Both the position numbers and the translations under genes were made by a program. Below the pieces are notes generated by a model. The model had not been told where the DNA came from. It ran no database searches and saw only the letters and a program-made list of their open reading frames with translations. DNA of 64,000 nucleotides, from contig NZ_LFJC01000003.1 in assembly GCF_002776695.1 (NCBI RefSeq), positions 2,672,339 to 2,736,338 on the forward strand, given 5' to 3'. The stretch is from Bradyrhizobium nitroreducens. GTDB lineage: Bacteria; Pseudomonadota; Alphaproteobacteria; Rhizobiales; Xanthobacteraceae. Position 1 is the stretch's first letter. Each line of letters opens with the position of its first letter. Shown piece after piece: positions 8,374 to 18,338 of this stretch.

Positions 8374-9213
8374 ATGAACTGGGACGATCTGCGCATCATC
8401 GCCGCGGTGAGGGACGAGGGCACCTATGCCGGCGCCAGCGCGCGGCTCCGCATCGACGAGACCACCGTCGGCCGCCGGCTGGCGCGCATCCAGCGCGATC
8501 TCGGCGTGCCGCTGTTCGATGCCGTGGACGGGCTGCGGCGGCCGACGCGTCATTGCGAGGCGGTGCTCGAGCATGTCGGCGCGATGGCCGCCCATGCCGC
8601 GGCGATCGATCGCATCAAGGAGAGCCAGCCGGGCCCGGTCGGGCGCCTTCGCATCGCCTCGACCAATGCGGTCGCCGAGGAACTGCTGGCGCCGCGGGCG
8701 ATCAACCTCCTGCGCGATCATCCCGGCCTGACCCTGCAATTCCTCACCTCCAGCGGCAACGTCAAATTCTCGCGCTGGCAAGCCGACCTCGCCATCCGCC
8801 TGCGCAAGCCCGAGAAGGGCGACTTCACCATCTCCAAGCTTGGTGACGTCAGGCTGTATTTCTTCGAGCCTGCCGACCGCTCGGGTGGCGAGCCGATCGC
8901 CTGCGTCTATCCGGACGAGCTCGACACGATCCCGGAATCGCAGTTCTTGCGTGCGAAGCGGCTGACGAACGTCCGTTGCATCACGGACAATGTCCGCATC
9001 ATCAGAACCATGATCCAGTCGCATCAGGCCGTCGGCGTGCTGCCCGAGCACAGCTGCACCGCCTTGCTCGCCGACCGCGGCCTGCGCGCCACGCTGCTGT
9101 CGAAGCGGCGCGACGTCTGGCTGCTGGTGCAGAACCATCTCAAGCGCGACGCGGCGACGCGGGTGACGATCGACTGGGTGAGGCACTGCTTCAGGGAGGT
9201 GTCGCCCGGCTGA
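8374..9213 (+). CDS. LysR-family transcriptional regulator
   Basis: 279 aa. The N-terminal winged helix-turn-helix (NWDDLRIIAAVRDEGTYAGA, then TTVGRRLARIQRDLG) is followed by a substrate-binding-like effector domain from about residue 85. The ATG at 8374 is chosen over an in-frame upstream codon because the conserved domain begins immediately after it. It is transcribed divergently from the isochorismatase-family/GST pair and most likely controls it. The effector is unknown. Confidence 0.87.
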   Translation: MNWDDLRIIAAVRDEGTYAGASARLRIDETTVGRRLARIQRDLGVPLFDAVDGLRRPTRHCEAVLEHVGAMAAHAAAIDRIKESQPGPVGRLRIASTNAVAEELLAPRAINLLRDHPGLTLQFLTSSGNVKFSRWQADLAIRLRKPEKGDFTISKLGDVRLYFFEPADRSGGEPIACVYPDELDTIPESQFLRAKRLTNVRCITDNVRIIRTMIQSHQAVGVLPEHSCTALLADRGLRATLLSKRRDVWLLVQNHLKRDAATRVTIDWVRHCFREVSPG

Positions 9214-9341
9214 CCGCCGGTGAGGTCCAGCCCTGCAAATTGAACGCGGTCCGCGCGATGTGCGACCAAGATCACGGAGCCGGGATTGCGCGTGCGCCAG
9301 AGTTGCGTAATCTCGCGGCGAGACCTGATCGGGGCAAGTGC

Positions 9342-10091
9342 ATGACCACTCTTTCGGAAGCGATCCGGCCCTCGCGGGCGCAGGCGCGGGAATGGAAGGC
9401 GATCCTCATCCTGATCCTGCTGGTCCCGGTGCTGTGGTCGCCGCTGATCCTGTTTCGTTTCGTGCTCTATCAGCCGTTCAACATCCCCTCGGGTTCGATG
9501 GCGCCGACGCTGATGGTCGGCGACTACGTCTTCGCCGCCAAATATGCCTATGGCTACGGCCGCTACTCGATTCCCTTCGCGCCGTCCTTCATCTCGGGCC
9601 GCGTCCTGGCCGCCGACCCCGCATACGGCGACATCGTCGTGTTCCGGACCGCGAAGGACAATTCGGTCGACTACGTCAAGCGCGTGGTCGGGCTGCCCGG
9701 CGACCGCATTCAGACGCGGCAGGGTCAGCTCATCCTCAACGACCGTCCGGTGAGGCGCGTCGCCCTGGAAGCGAAGCCCGCCGGTTCGACCTGCGGAAGC
9801 GATGAGGAGGCGAAGGTCAAGCGCTGGCGCGAGACGCTGCCGAACGGCGCCTCCTATGTGACCAACGACTGCGACGACAACGGCTACCTCGACAACACCA
9901 GCGTCTTCACCGTGCCGCCAGGCCACTTCTTCGTGCTCGGCGACAACCGCGACAATTCCACCGACAGCCGGATGATGTCGACGTTCGGCTTCGTGCCGAT
10001 GGACAACCTCATCGGCAAGGTGACGCGCATCTTCTGGTCGCTCGACGAAGACGGCGAGCCGCATATGGAGCGGCTGGGAAGGGTGGAGTGA
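9342..10091 (+). CDS. lepB: Signal peptidase I
   Basis: 249 aa type I signal peptidase. One N-terminal membrane helix (about 18-44) is followed by the catalytic Ser52 in PSGSMAPT, Lys113 in VDYVKRVVGLPGDR, and the conserved box GDNRDNSTDSR. It cleaves signal peptides of exported preproteins at the outer face of the inner membrane. Bradyrhizobia usually carry more than one such enzyme, so this copy may be accessory: it stands alone, without the lepA, rnc or era neighbours often seen beside the main copy. The frame is open back to 8976, but similarity begins at the ATG at 9342. Confidence 0.9.
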   Translation: MTTLSEAIRPSRAQAREWKAILILILLVPVLWSPLILFRFVLYQPFNIPSGSMAPTLMVGDYVFAAKYAYGYGRYSIPFAPSFISGRVLAADPAYGDIVVFRTAKDNSVDYVKRVVGLPGDRIQTRQGQLILNDRPVRRVALEAKPAGSTCGSDEEAKVKRWRETLPNGASYVTNDCDDNGYLDNTSVFTVPPGHFFVLGDNRDNSTDSRMMSTFGFVPMDNLIGKVTRIFWSLDEDGEPHMERLGRVE

Positions 10092-10101
10092 GGCTTACTC
10101 C

Positions 10102-10144
10102 GTCATTCCGGGGCGATGCGCAGCATCGAGCCCGGAATCCATTG
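10102..10144. repeat. Left arm of composite palindromic repeat around the GIY-YIG pseudogene
   Basis: Begins GTCATTCCGGGGCG, contains a short internal hairpin (GATGCGCAGCATC) and ends CCCGGAATCCATTG. It is the same half-element found at 24881, 26345, 30387 and 32990. Here its partner arm lies about 310 bp away, with the nuclease gene between. Confidence 0.8.
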
Positions 10145-10154
10145 ATCCGCGAGG

Positions 10155-10440
10155 TCAGACCGCAATTTGCGGATAGAGATCAATCCATTCAGGAGTCTTC
10201 TCTTCTATGAGCCGGATTTTCCATTCCCTCCGCCACTTCTTCAGTTCCTTCTCGCGGGTGATCGCGGTGATGGGGTCGTCGTAGATCTCGTACCAGACCA
10301 ACCGATCGACAGAGTATCGTTTGCTGAACCCTGCAACGACTTTGCTTTTATGTTCGTAAGTGCGTCGGACAATCGTTCGTCACGCCTAGATAGAGCGTGC
10401 CGTATTTCTTGCTGGCGAGGAGGTAGACGTAATAGGCCAT
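10155..10440 (-). pseudogene. Frameshifted GIY-YIG nuclease (YhbQ/UPF0213-like)
   Basis: Read from the ATG at 10440, the frame gives YYVYLLASKKYGTLYLGV and then runs into a stop about 30 codons in. Shifting frame near 10370 restores a family-typical sequence (YEHKSKVV, GFSKRYSVDRLVWYE, ITREKELKKWRREWKIRLIE) that ends at TGA 10155-10157. The change equals a 2-base loss or 1-base gain. GIY-YIG proteins of this small type (about 95 aa) are single-domain endonucleases. The gene occupies the spacer of a composite palindromic repeat and nothing else. It is inactive unless frameshifting occurs or this is a sequencing error. Confidence 0.8.
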
Positions 10441-10453
10441 GAGCAAGCCGTGA

Positions 10454-10495
10454 AATGGATTCCGGGCTCGGCGCTTTGCGCCGCCCCGGAATGAC
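10454..10495. repeat. Right arm of composite palindromic repeat around the GIY-YIG pseudogene
   Basis: AATGGATTCCGGG, an internal GGCGCTTTGCGCC hairpin and CCCCGGAATGAC mirror the arm at 10102-10144. The nuclease start codon is 14 bp from this arm. Confidence 0.8.
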
Positions 10496-10525
10496 GCTGG
10501 AGCGCTATCTTAACGTGTATCAAGG

Positions 10526-10559
10526 GAAAACAAAAACCCCGGCATCGCTGCCGGGGTTT
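10526..10559 (-). terminator. groESL operon terminator
   Basis: On the minus strand a 9-bp stem AACCCCGGC / GCCGGGGTT with a short loop is followed by TTTGTTTT. It lies 26 bp after the groEL stop. Confidence 0.88.
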
Positions 10560-10584
10560 CGTAGTTCTTGAGAACGTTGGACCC

Positions 10585-12237
<1,653 letters not shown>

Positions 12238-12268
12238 TTAGGTGTTTAGCTGGGTGAGAGAGGGGCTC

Positions 12269-12583
12269 TTAGGCCGCCTTCTTCTTGGAAGCGGGGACGT
12301 CGAGAACGCCCATGATGTCGCTTTCCTTCATGATCAAGAGATCGACGCCGTCGATCTTGACCTCGGTGCCGGACCACTTGCCGAACAGCACACGGTCGCC
12401 GACCTTCAGGTCGATCGGGATCAGCTTGCCGGCCTCGTCGCGGCCACCGGGGCCGACGGCGATGACTTCGCCCTGGGAGGGCTTTTCCTTGGCCGTGTCG
12501 GGAATGATGATGCCGCCAGCGGTCTTCTCTTCTGCGTCGATGCGCTTGACCACGACGCGGTCGTGAAGCGGACGGAAATTCAT
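12269..12583 (-). CDS. groES: Co-chaperonin GroES (10 kDa)
   Basis: 104 aa. [15 protein letters not shown], the mobile-loop region around [20 protein letters not shown], and the ending [14 protein letters not shown] are typical of the family. It caps the GroEL ring. The start at 12583 has a near-perfect AGGAGG Shine-Dalgarno. It is the first gene of the groES-groEL operon, with CIRCE and a candidate heat-shock promoter upstream. Confidence 0.98.
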   Translation of the reverse strand: MNFRPLHDRVVVKRIDAEEKTAGGIIIPDTAKEKPSQGEVIAVGPGGRDEAGKLIPIDLKVGDRVLFGKWSGTEVKIDGVDLLIMKESDIMGVLDVPASKKKAA

Positions 12584-12626
12584 GCAGTCCTCCTAAGCAA
12601 TTGCTCGGGTTGATGATTTCAGATTG

Positions 12627-12653
12627 TTAGCAGTCGCCGCCGGCGAGTGCCAG
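12627..12653 (-). promoter_or_regulatory. CIRCE element (HrcA operator)
   Basis: TTAGCAGTC-N9-GAGTGCCAG on the plus strand closely matches the CIRCE consensus TTAGCACTC-N9-GAGTGCTAA, with exact 9-base spacing. It lies 44 bp upstream of groES. HrcA binding here would repress groESL at normal temperature. Confidence 0.9.
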
Positions 12654-12666
12654 GCGGGCCAGCTTG

Positions 12667-12695
12667 AGATAAGGCAGGATTTTTGCGGGGGCAAG
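12667..12695 (-). promoter_or_regulatory. Candidate RpoH-type promoter of groESL
   Basis: On the minus strand CTTG (12695-12692) is followed after 18 bases by CTTATCT (12673-12667), resembling the rhizobial heat-shock sigma pattern. It sits just upstream of CIRCE, so sigma-32 activation and HrcA repression could combine. The match is by eye only. Confidence 0.45.
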
Positions 12696-12962
12696 GGCTT
12701 CTAGCAGAAAAATAAGCACTCGGAAGCGCGGTCTGCCAAAATCTCATTCCCATCGTTAACCGAAGCCGAGCCCCGTATTAGCACGGTGCTGTATCTGCTG
12801 CTAACGCATTGAATTTCAACAGCTTGTTAAACTTTTGGGCTTGAGATGGATTGTCAGTTTGCGTCACATTTCTCTCATGTGAGCGCATCAGTACCGGGTG
12901 GCTCGTAAGGCGCACACCGACCAGGCCGCCCCCTTGAATGCGCTCCTGCAAAGGAGGTTGGC
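12696..12962. other. Divergent intergenic region groES / usg
   Basis: Non-coding. It holds the far upstream part of the groES promoter and the promoter side of usg, with AT-richer patches (TGTTAAACTTTTGGG, GTCACATTTCTC). No other gene or strong hairpin was seen. Confidence 0.5.
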
Positions 12963-13250
12963 ATGGGCTTGCGGAGTGGGGGCGTTTCCGAGGATTTCCG
13001 GAAACAGATGCTGGGTTACGGGCTGACGACGGCGCAAATTCTCTATCGGATGCCGGATCATCCCTCGCTGCTCCAGACCTACGTCTGGCAGAACTACGAC
13101 ATGTTTCCGAAATTCCCGGCGCTGAAGGATTTCCTGGCGTTCTGGCAGGAAAAGCTCGACGGTCCCCTCCATTCGGTCACTGTGGCGCATTCCAAGCTGA
13201 TCAAGCCGGCCGAGCTGCGCGCCGTGGACGGCGTATTCCGGCTGCATTGA
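12963..13250 (+). CDS. usg: Usg-family protein
   Basis: 95 aa. The stretches LGYGLTTAQILYRMPDHPSL, YVWQNYDMFPKFP and GPLHSVTVAHSKLIKPAE match the small alphaproteobacterial Usg family, whose biochemical role is not established. The start at 12963 is well fixed by AAGGAGG five bases upstream. It is a single gene, convergent with the TPR glycosyltransferase and separated from it by a hairpin. Confidence 0.8.
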   Translation: MGLRSGGVSEDFRKQMLGYGLTTAQILYRMPDHPSLLQTYVWQNYDMFPKFPALKDFLAFWQEKLDGPLHSVTVAHSKLIKPAELRAVDGVFRLH

Positions 13251-13269
13251 GGCGAACAGCGGTTTCGTC

Positions 13270-13307
13270 GGTGGGCAAAGGCGCGCTCTTGGCGCGCCGT
13301 GCCCACC
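13270..13307. terminator. Large hairpin between convergent genes
   Basis: GGTGGGCA pairs with TGCCCACC, and an inner GGCGCGC / GCGCGCC stem continues the duplex. There is no U-tract. It sits 20 bp after usg and faces the 3' end of the glycosyltransferase gene, so it may be a bidirectional terminator or a short palindromic repeat. Confidence 0.5.
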
Positions 13308-13422
13308 ATCTGCCTCTGATTGAGAGAGGTCGTGGGAACGCTTTCGCCTTGCCAACCCTGCGATATCTCCATTGCGGCTGCGTCGAGCGAACGCCCTAGC
13401 CGCGTGATCGCCTGAGCCGCAA

Positions 13423-15552
13423 TCAGGCGCCTTCGCTGCAATAGCGTCTCCACATCGCGCGATAGGCCTCGTCCACAGCGCGCCCGTATGAGACGGGGTT
13501 GCTGGCGGCTGCGGCCCGGATCGTGTCAGGCAGTTCGCGGCGCAGTTTGTCGAGCTCGCTGATCTCTGAGGCTCGGCTCGTTGCGATGTCGATATAGGCT
13601 TCACGGCTATCGGTGACCCAGTCCGGCAGGCCAAGCGCCGTGAGGATGGAGCCGGCAGCACGGCTCGGCAGGCTGTTGCCGAGCTTCGCGACCACCGGCA
13701 CGCCCATCTGCAGGGCTTCCCACGTACTGACGCCGCCATTCTGCGGGAACGGGTCGAGGCAGATGTCGACGCGATTGAACGATGCCAGATGTTCGCTTCG
13801 CAAGGTGGCCCCGAGCAATTCGACGCGTTCGGCCGGCAATCCGCAAGAACCGAACCGCGCCAGGAGATTTTCGCGGACCATCTCGTCATCCAGCGCGACA
13901 TCCTTGATCAGCAGTCGCGAGCCCGGCACCTGCTCGAGGATCCTGGACCAGACCTGCGCGGCCTCGTCCGAAATCTTGCTGATGCGGTTGAAGACGCCGA
14001 AGGTGACGAAGCCGTTCGAGATCGCGGGCGTAGGCGCCCGCGCAATCCCGTCCGGCAGCGGCGCCAGCGTCACGAAGCATGGCAGGTCGACGACGGTCTC
14101 CGCAAACAGATGCCGGACGCCGTGAGGAATCGCGACCGGGTCCGACATCAGATAGTCGATCGTCGGCAGCCCGGTGCCCGTGCCGTGGCCCCAGCCATGG
14201 ACCTGGATCGGCGCCGGCTTGCGCGCAAACACGCCGAGGCGGTTGCCTCTGGTATGGCCGGACAGATCGATCAGGATGTCGATGCCGTCAGCGCGGATCT
14301 CGTCGGCGAGGCGATCCTCGGTCCATTGCGAGGCGTCGCGCCAGCGATCGGCGATCTTCTGAAATTCGCCGGTCGTCGCATCCACTTTCGACGAGCAGGC
14401 GTAGCACACGATCTCGAACTGTGCCCGGTCGTGGTGTTGAAGGACCGGCATGAAGATCAACGCGGCCGAATGCGCGTTGAAATCCGACGAGACATAGCCG
14501 AGCACCAGGCGGCGGTCCGGATCGCGGCTGTTGCCGTGCGGTCTTGCCGCTTCCGAAGCGATTTTCGCGCCGACACGCTCCCACCACACCTGCCGCGCCT
14601 GCTGATGCCGTTCGACGGTGGCGTCTCCGGCAAAGTCGAGCGTGAATATCTTGTTGGAGATCGCGCTCTGCAGGTCAGGCTGGATGTCGAGCGCCCTGTC
14701 GAAACTGGCGAGGGCTTCGTCGACCCGGCCAAGTCCGGCGAGGCAGAGGCCCAGCACCAGATGAGCCTGAATGGAGCCGGGATCGATCGCGAGAGCCTGC
14801 TCGCAATCGTGCGAGGCCTGGGCAATCTGCTGGATCTGGAGCAGCACACCGGCCCTTGCGAGCCACCCATTCGCGTCGTCGGGTGCCAGCGCGATGGCCC
14901 GATTGCCGTCTGCCAGGGCTTCGTCAAATCGCTGAAGTTCCCGCAAAGCGGTGGCGCGGTTCGCGAGCGCCGCGGCGTAATTGGGCTTGATCGACAGCGC
15001 ACGGTTCAAGCTTGCGACGGCCTCGTCATAGCTGCGCTGACGGCAGAGCGCCCAACCCCGGCCGTTATGGGCTTCGGCAAGGTTCGGGTCGAGTGCGAGC
15101 GCCTTGTCATAGCTGTGCAGCGCTTCCTCGTGAAGCTCCAGGGCCACGCTCGCATTGCCGAGATTGGAAAGCGTGACGGCATGGTTGGGCCGCAAGGCGA
15201 GGGACTTTCGGTAGCTCGCGCAGGCCTCGTCGTGACGCCGGAGGCCGTTGAGGGCGATGCCGAGGCTCATATGGGCATCGGCAGATCGTGGATCGGCAGC
15301 GACCGCCCGGCGCAGCAGGCTTTCGGCCTGCTGATAGTTCTTGGCATCGGACTCCATGATGCCGAGCATGTGCAGCGCGACGACTTGGTTGGGCGCGAGC
15401 TGAAGGACTTGGCGATAGGCGGCCTGCGCCTCCGGCAGAAGTCCCATCTTGTGCAGCTGGAGAGCGTGCCCGACCAGCGGCAGCACTTCCGCCTTTTGCC
15501 GCTTCTGAAGCCGGGCATTCTGAAATGCACGCTGACCTACGCTGCCGCCCAT
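13423..15552 (-). CDS. TPR-repeat O-GlcNAc-transferase-like (SPINDLY-type, GT41) protein
   Basis: 709 aa. About eight tandem TPR units (residues 20-290, e.g. AEAHNGRGWALCRQRSYDEAVAS) precede a GT41 catalytic region. It starts RLVLGYVSSDFNAHSAALIF and contains DILIDLSGHTRGNRLGVFA, APIQVHGWGHGTGTGLPTIDY and VDICLDPFPQNGGVSTWEAL, the hallmarks of eukaryotic OGT/SPY relatives. Bacterial members transfer a sugar from a nucleotide donor to protein or envelope targets; the target here is unknown. The gene is alone, with no flagellin or glycan cluster nearby. There is no signal peptide, so it is predicted to be cytosolic. Confidence 0.88.
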   Translation of the reverse strand: MGGSVGQRAFQNARLQKRQKAEVLPLVGHALQLHKMGLLPEAQAAYRQVLQLAPNQVVALHMLGIMESDAKNYQQAESLLRRAVAADPRSADAHMSLGIALNGLRRHDEACASYRKSLALRPNHAVTLSNLGNASVALELHEEALHSYDKALALDPNLAEAHNGRGWALCRQRSYDEAVASLNRALSIKPNYAAALANRATALRELQRFDEALADGNRAIALAPDDANGWLARAGVLLQIQQIAQASHDCEQALAIDPGSIQAHLVLGLCLAGLGRVDEALASFDRALDIQPDLQSAISNKIFTLDFAGDATVERHQQARQVWWERVGAKIASEAARPHGNSRDPDRRLVLGYVSSDFNAHSAALIFMPVLQHHDRAQFEIVCYACSSKVDATTGEFQKIADRWRDASQWTEDRLADEIRADGIDILIDLSGHTRGNRLGVFARKPAPIQVHGWGHGTGTGLPTIDYLMSDPVAIPHGVRHLFAETVVDLPCFVTLAPLPDGIARAPTPAISNGFVTFGVFNRISKISDEAAQVWSRILEQVPGSRLLIKDVALDDEMVRENLLARFGSCGLPAERVELLGATLRSEHLASFNRVDICLDPFPQNGGVSTWEALQMGVPVVAKLGNSLPSRAAGSILTALGLPDWVTDSREAYIDIATSRASEISELDKLRRELPDTIRAAAASNPVSYGRAVDEAYRAMWRRYCSEGA

Positions 15553-15762
15553 GAATCAAGTCCCCCAGAATCTCCCTGCAAGATTAATTCAGCGAGAAAG
15601 CGAATACGAGATAAGGGCCGTTCGCGACGACAGCTTCGGACAAGCTACGATCTTCGGGTGACCAGCCTTACGCCCCGCAATTGCTGCCTCGTCCAAGACT
15701 GGCTAGTCTGCCTTCGGGGCGCACCCGTCCGGCGGGCACGGCTCCGATCAGGGAGGCAGACA

Positions 15763-16290
15763 ATGGCCAAGCAAAAGGCATCAAGACCCGCGGCGAAGAC
15801 CGCAGTGAAGAAGCGCAGCGGCGTGAAGGCGGCGGCGCGATCGCCGGCGCGCAAGGCGGTGAAGGCGAAGGCACCCGTCGCGGCTCCGAAAAAGCCCGCG
15901 CGCCCGAGACAACGCATCGCGATCAGCCATCACCGCGAGGAAGACTTCAAGGCCGACGGCCTGCGCGCCTACGCCAAGTACCGCGACCTCGGCATTGCCG
16001 ATGCGACACATGGTCTTGCGCAAGCGCATGTGATCCGCCTGCAAGGCCCGTGCAATCCGGCCGAGGTCTCGAAGCTGCACTTCCACGACGTCGAGTTCCA
16101 GATGGTCTATGTGCTCAAGGGCTGGGTGAAGACCTACATGGACGGGCAGGGCGAGACCTTGATGAAGGAAGGCAGTGCCTGGACCCAGCCGCCGAAGATC
16201 AAGCACATGATCCTGGATTATTCGGATGACGTCGAGCTGCTGGAGGTGATCCTGCCGGCGGAGTTCAGGACGGTGGAGCTGAAGGCGTAG
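15763..16290 (+). CDS. Cupin-domain protein with Lys/Ala-rich N-terminal tail
   Basis: 175 aa. The first 50 residues are a basic low-complexity tail (repeated KA, PA, RK), unlike the rest. A single cupin follows, with LHFHDVEFQMVYVLKGWVKTYMDG (metal-ligand style His-His and Glu) and EVILPAEF near the end. GGGAGG six bases before the ATG at 15763 fixes the start. Small cupins may be enzymes or sugar/metal binders; no substrate is evident. The histone-like tail suggests nucleic acid or polyanion binding, which is inference only. Confidence 0.75.
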   Translation: MAKQKASRPAAKTAVKKRSGVKAAARSPARKAVKAKAPVAAPKKPARPRQRIAISHHREEDFKADGLRAYAKYRDLGIADATHGLAQAHVIRLQGPCNPAEVSKLHFHDVEFQMVYVLKGWVKTYMDGQGETLMKEGSAWTQPPKIKHMILDYSDDVELLEVILPAEFRTVELKA

Positions 16291-16326
16291 GCGCGTGCCT
16301 CTTGTAGCCCGGATGACGCGGGGCAA

Positions 16327-17247
16327 CTAGCGCCCAAGATAGCCCAGTTCCGCACTCATGATCTTGCGAGCATATTCGGCGAAGGCATCGATCAGGCGGC
16401 TGCGCGCGGCATAAGGCGGGTAGAGCAGTGCGATCGTCACGGGGACGGCGGGGCTGAAGGGGCGGGTGATCAGTGCCGCGCTCGCGCTTTCGTCGTGCGC
16501 GGCAACCGGGTTGATGATGCTGATGCCGAGACCAGCCGCGACCAGAGCACAGACCGATGCGCCGAGATCCGTCTCCGCAACAATGCGGCGCGTGACGCCC
16601 GCCTGCGCGAAGATCGTATCGATGCGATCGTGGAGTGGACTCCCCGTGGCGAAGGAGATGAACGCCTCATCGGCAAAATCGGCGGGGCGCAGCGTTTTCT
16701 TTTGCGCAAGACGATGCCCCTTCGGCATGATTGCGACGCATTTGGTCTTGAGCACGGGCTCGACATTCACTCCCGCAACCTCGCCGTAGAGCATGGCGAG
16801 CCCCGTGTCGCAAAGCCCGGAGCTGATCCAATCGTGTACGGCGCTCGCCGTGCCGGATCGGATCGAGATCATCACGTGCGGATAGTCGATCTTGAAGCGC
16901 GCCGCGATGTGCGTCAGCAGGCCGCCGGCCAGGCGCGGCATCGCCGCAACGCTGAGCCGCCCCATGCCGAAGGAACGGATGCTGGCTGCGCTGGCCTCGA
17001 GGCCGGCCAGGCCGATGAAAGTCTTCTCGACCTCCTGGAAGAAGCGCGATCCCTCCACCGTCGGGCGGAGGCGGCCGCCACTGCGGTCGAACAGCGGGAG
17101 TTGCGTGATCGCTTCCAGCTGTCCGATCAGGCGGCTGATTTGGGGCTGCGAGGTATGCATGCGCTGGGCAGCCTGCGTCATCGATCCCGTCTGGAAGACG
17201 GCCCGAAATGCCTCCACGTGCTTCAAGCCCATGCGTCTGGCGGCCAT
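16327..17247 (-). CDS. LysR-family regulator (OccR/NocR-like)
   Basis: 306 aa. The helix-turn-helix MGLKHVEAFRAVFQTGSMTQAAQRMHTSQPQISRLI resembles amino-acid-responsive LysR proteins such as OccR/NocR. The effector-binding domain spans about 90-295. The gene diverges from an amino-acid-type periplasmic binding protein gene with about 143 bp between, so it most likely controls that gene and the following aldolase. The ATG at 17232 (MGLKHV) is an alternative start. Confidence 0.86.
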   Translation of the reverse strand: MAARRMGLKHVEAFRAVFQTGSMTQAAQRMHTSQPQISRLIGQLEAITQLPLFDRSGGRLRPTVEGSRFFQEVEKTFIGLAGLEASAASIRSFGMGRLSVAAMPRLAGGLLTHIAARFKIDYPHVMISIRSGTASAVHDWISSGLCDTGLAMLYGEVAGVNVEPVLKTKCVAIMPKGHRLAQKKTLRPADFADEAFISFATGSPLHDRIDTIFAQAGVTRRIVAETDLGASVCALVAAGLGISIINPVAAHDESASAALITRPFSPAVPVTIALLYPPYAARSRLIDAFAEYARKIMSAELGYLGR

Positions 17248-17390
17248 ATCAAATCCGTATAGGAGAGTGTGAAACGGGAATTTCCATCAGATCGAGCTTT
17301 TGGGCGATAGTCCAGAGCATGAGGCCGTTCGCGGGGAGCTCTGCCGTGGCTCACGCCGCGGGCGGGCATTTGCGACGAGAGGGGGATGTC

Positions 17391-18311
17391 ATGAAAGCGA
17401 CCGTCATCAAGACACTGGCCACGGCGATCGCCGCTGCATGTCTTGTTTCGAACCCGGCCCTGGCGCAGGGTGCGAGCAGGCTGGACAAGATCCGCGAGAG
17501 TGGTTCGATTTCCTTGGGGTATCCCGAGACCTCGGTGCCCTTCGCCTATCTCGACGACAACCAGAAGCCGATCGGCTACACCGTGGAAATCTGCGAACAT
17601 GTGGTGCAGGCGATCAAGACGGCCCTCAAGCTCCCCAAGCTCGAGACACGCTACGCGCCCATAACCTCGGCGACGCGTCTTCAGCTGCTCGCCAATGGGA
17701 CGATCGATCTCGAATGCGGCAACACCACCAATAATCTCGAGCGGCACAAACTCGTCGCCTTTTCTCCCACCATCTTCGTTGCGCAGGTCGTCCTCGTCGC
17801 GCGCAAGGATGGCGGGGTCGACGTCAACGACCCGGCTTCGTTTCGCGGCAAGGCCATCGCCGCCCAGGCCGGTGGCCAGACTTTCAAGGTGATTACGCTG
17901 ATCAACGCCAAGAACAATCTCGGCATCACCGTCGTGCCGGCCAAGGACACGGCCGAGACCTTCCTGATGCTGTCGTCGGGCCGGGCGGCCGGTACCGCCA
18001 ACGATGACGGTCTTGCCTATGCTACGGTCGCCTCGTCGAGGACACCGGATGACTTCCTGATCGGCAGCAAGAGTCTCGAGCTGGCTCCTTACGGCATCGT
18101 CGAACCCAAGGATGATCCTGCTTTCAAGAAAGTCGTCGACGACGCCGTGATCGATCTGATCAAGAACGGACGGATTGCGGCGCTCTACGACAAATATTTC
18201 AATTCGCCGATCCCGCCGCATGGCCTCAACCTGAAATTCCCGATGAGCGCGGCCCTGAAGCGGGCGCTGGCGAACCCGACCGATTCCGGCGACCCGGCGG
18301 TCTACGAATGA
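17391..18311 (+). CDS. Amino-acid ABC transporter periplasmic binding protein (family 3, GltI-like)
   Basis: 306 aa. A Sec signal peptide (about 1-25, ending NPALAQ) is followed by a family-3 solute-binding fold: GSISLGYPETSVPFAYLDDN, GYTVEICEHVV, ATRLQLLANGTIDLECGNTT and a C-terminal FKKVVDDAVIDLIKNGRI. This points to acidic or polar amino acids (Glu/Asp type). GGGGG precedes the ATG at 17391. No permease or ATPase gene follows; instead a threonine-aldolase-like gene lies 27 bp on. The binding protein must therefore use a transporter encoded elsewhere. Confidence 0.88.
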   Translation: MKATVIKTLATAIAAACLVSNPALAQGASRLDKIRESGSISLGYPETSVPFAYLDDNQKPIGYTVEICEHVVQAIKTALKLPKLETRYAPITSATRLQLLANGTIDLECGNTTNNLERHKLVAFSPTIFVAQVVLVARKDGGVDVNDPASFRGKAIAAQAGGQTFKVITLINAKNNLGITVVPAKDTAETFLMLSSGRAAGTANDDGLAYATVASSRTPDDFLIGSKSLELAPYGIVEPKDDPAFKKVVDDAVIDLIKNGRIAALYDKYFNSPIPPHGLNLKFPMSAALKRALANPTDSGDPAVYE

Positions 18312-18338
18312 TGCGCAAGGCGCTCTAGGACGTCCGTC

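Noticed and set aside
10167..10442. 91-codon plus-strand frame at the GIY-YIG locus
   Set aside because: It is antisense to the nuclease pseudogene, whose minus-strand reading gives clear family motifs.
13789..15760. Long plus-strand frame running into the cupin gene
   Set aside because: The upstream part is antisense to the TPR glycosyltransferase; the cupin has its own Shine-Dalgarno and start at 15763.
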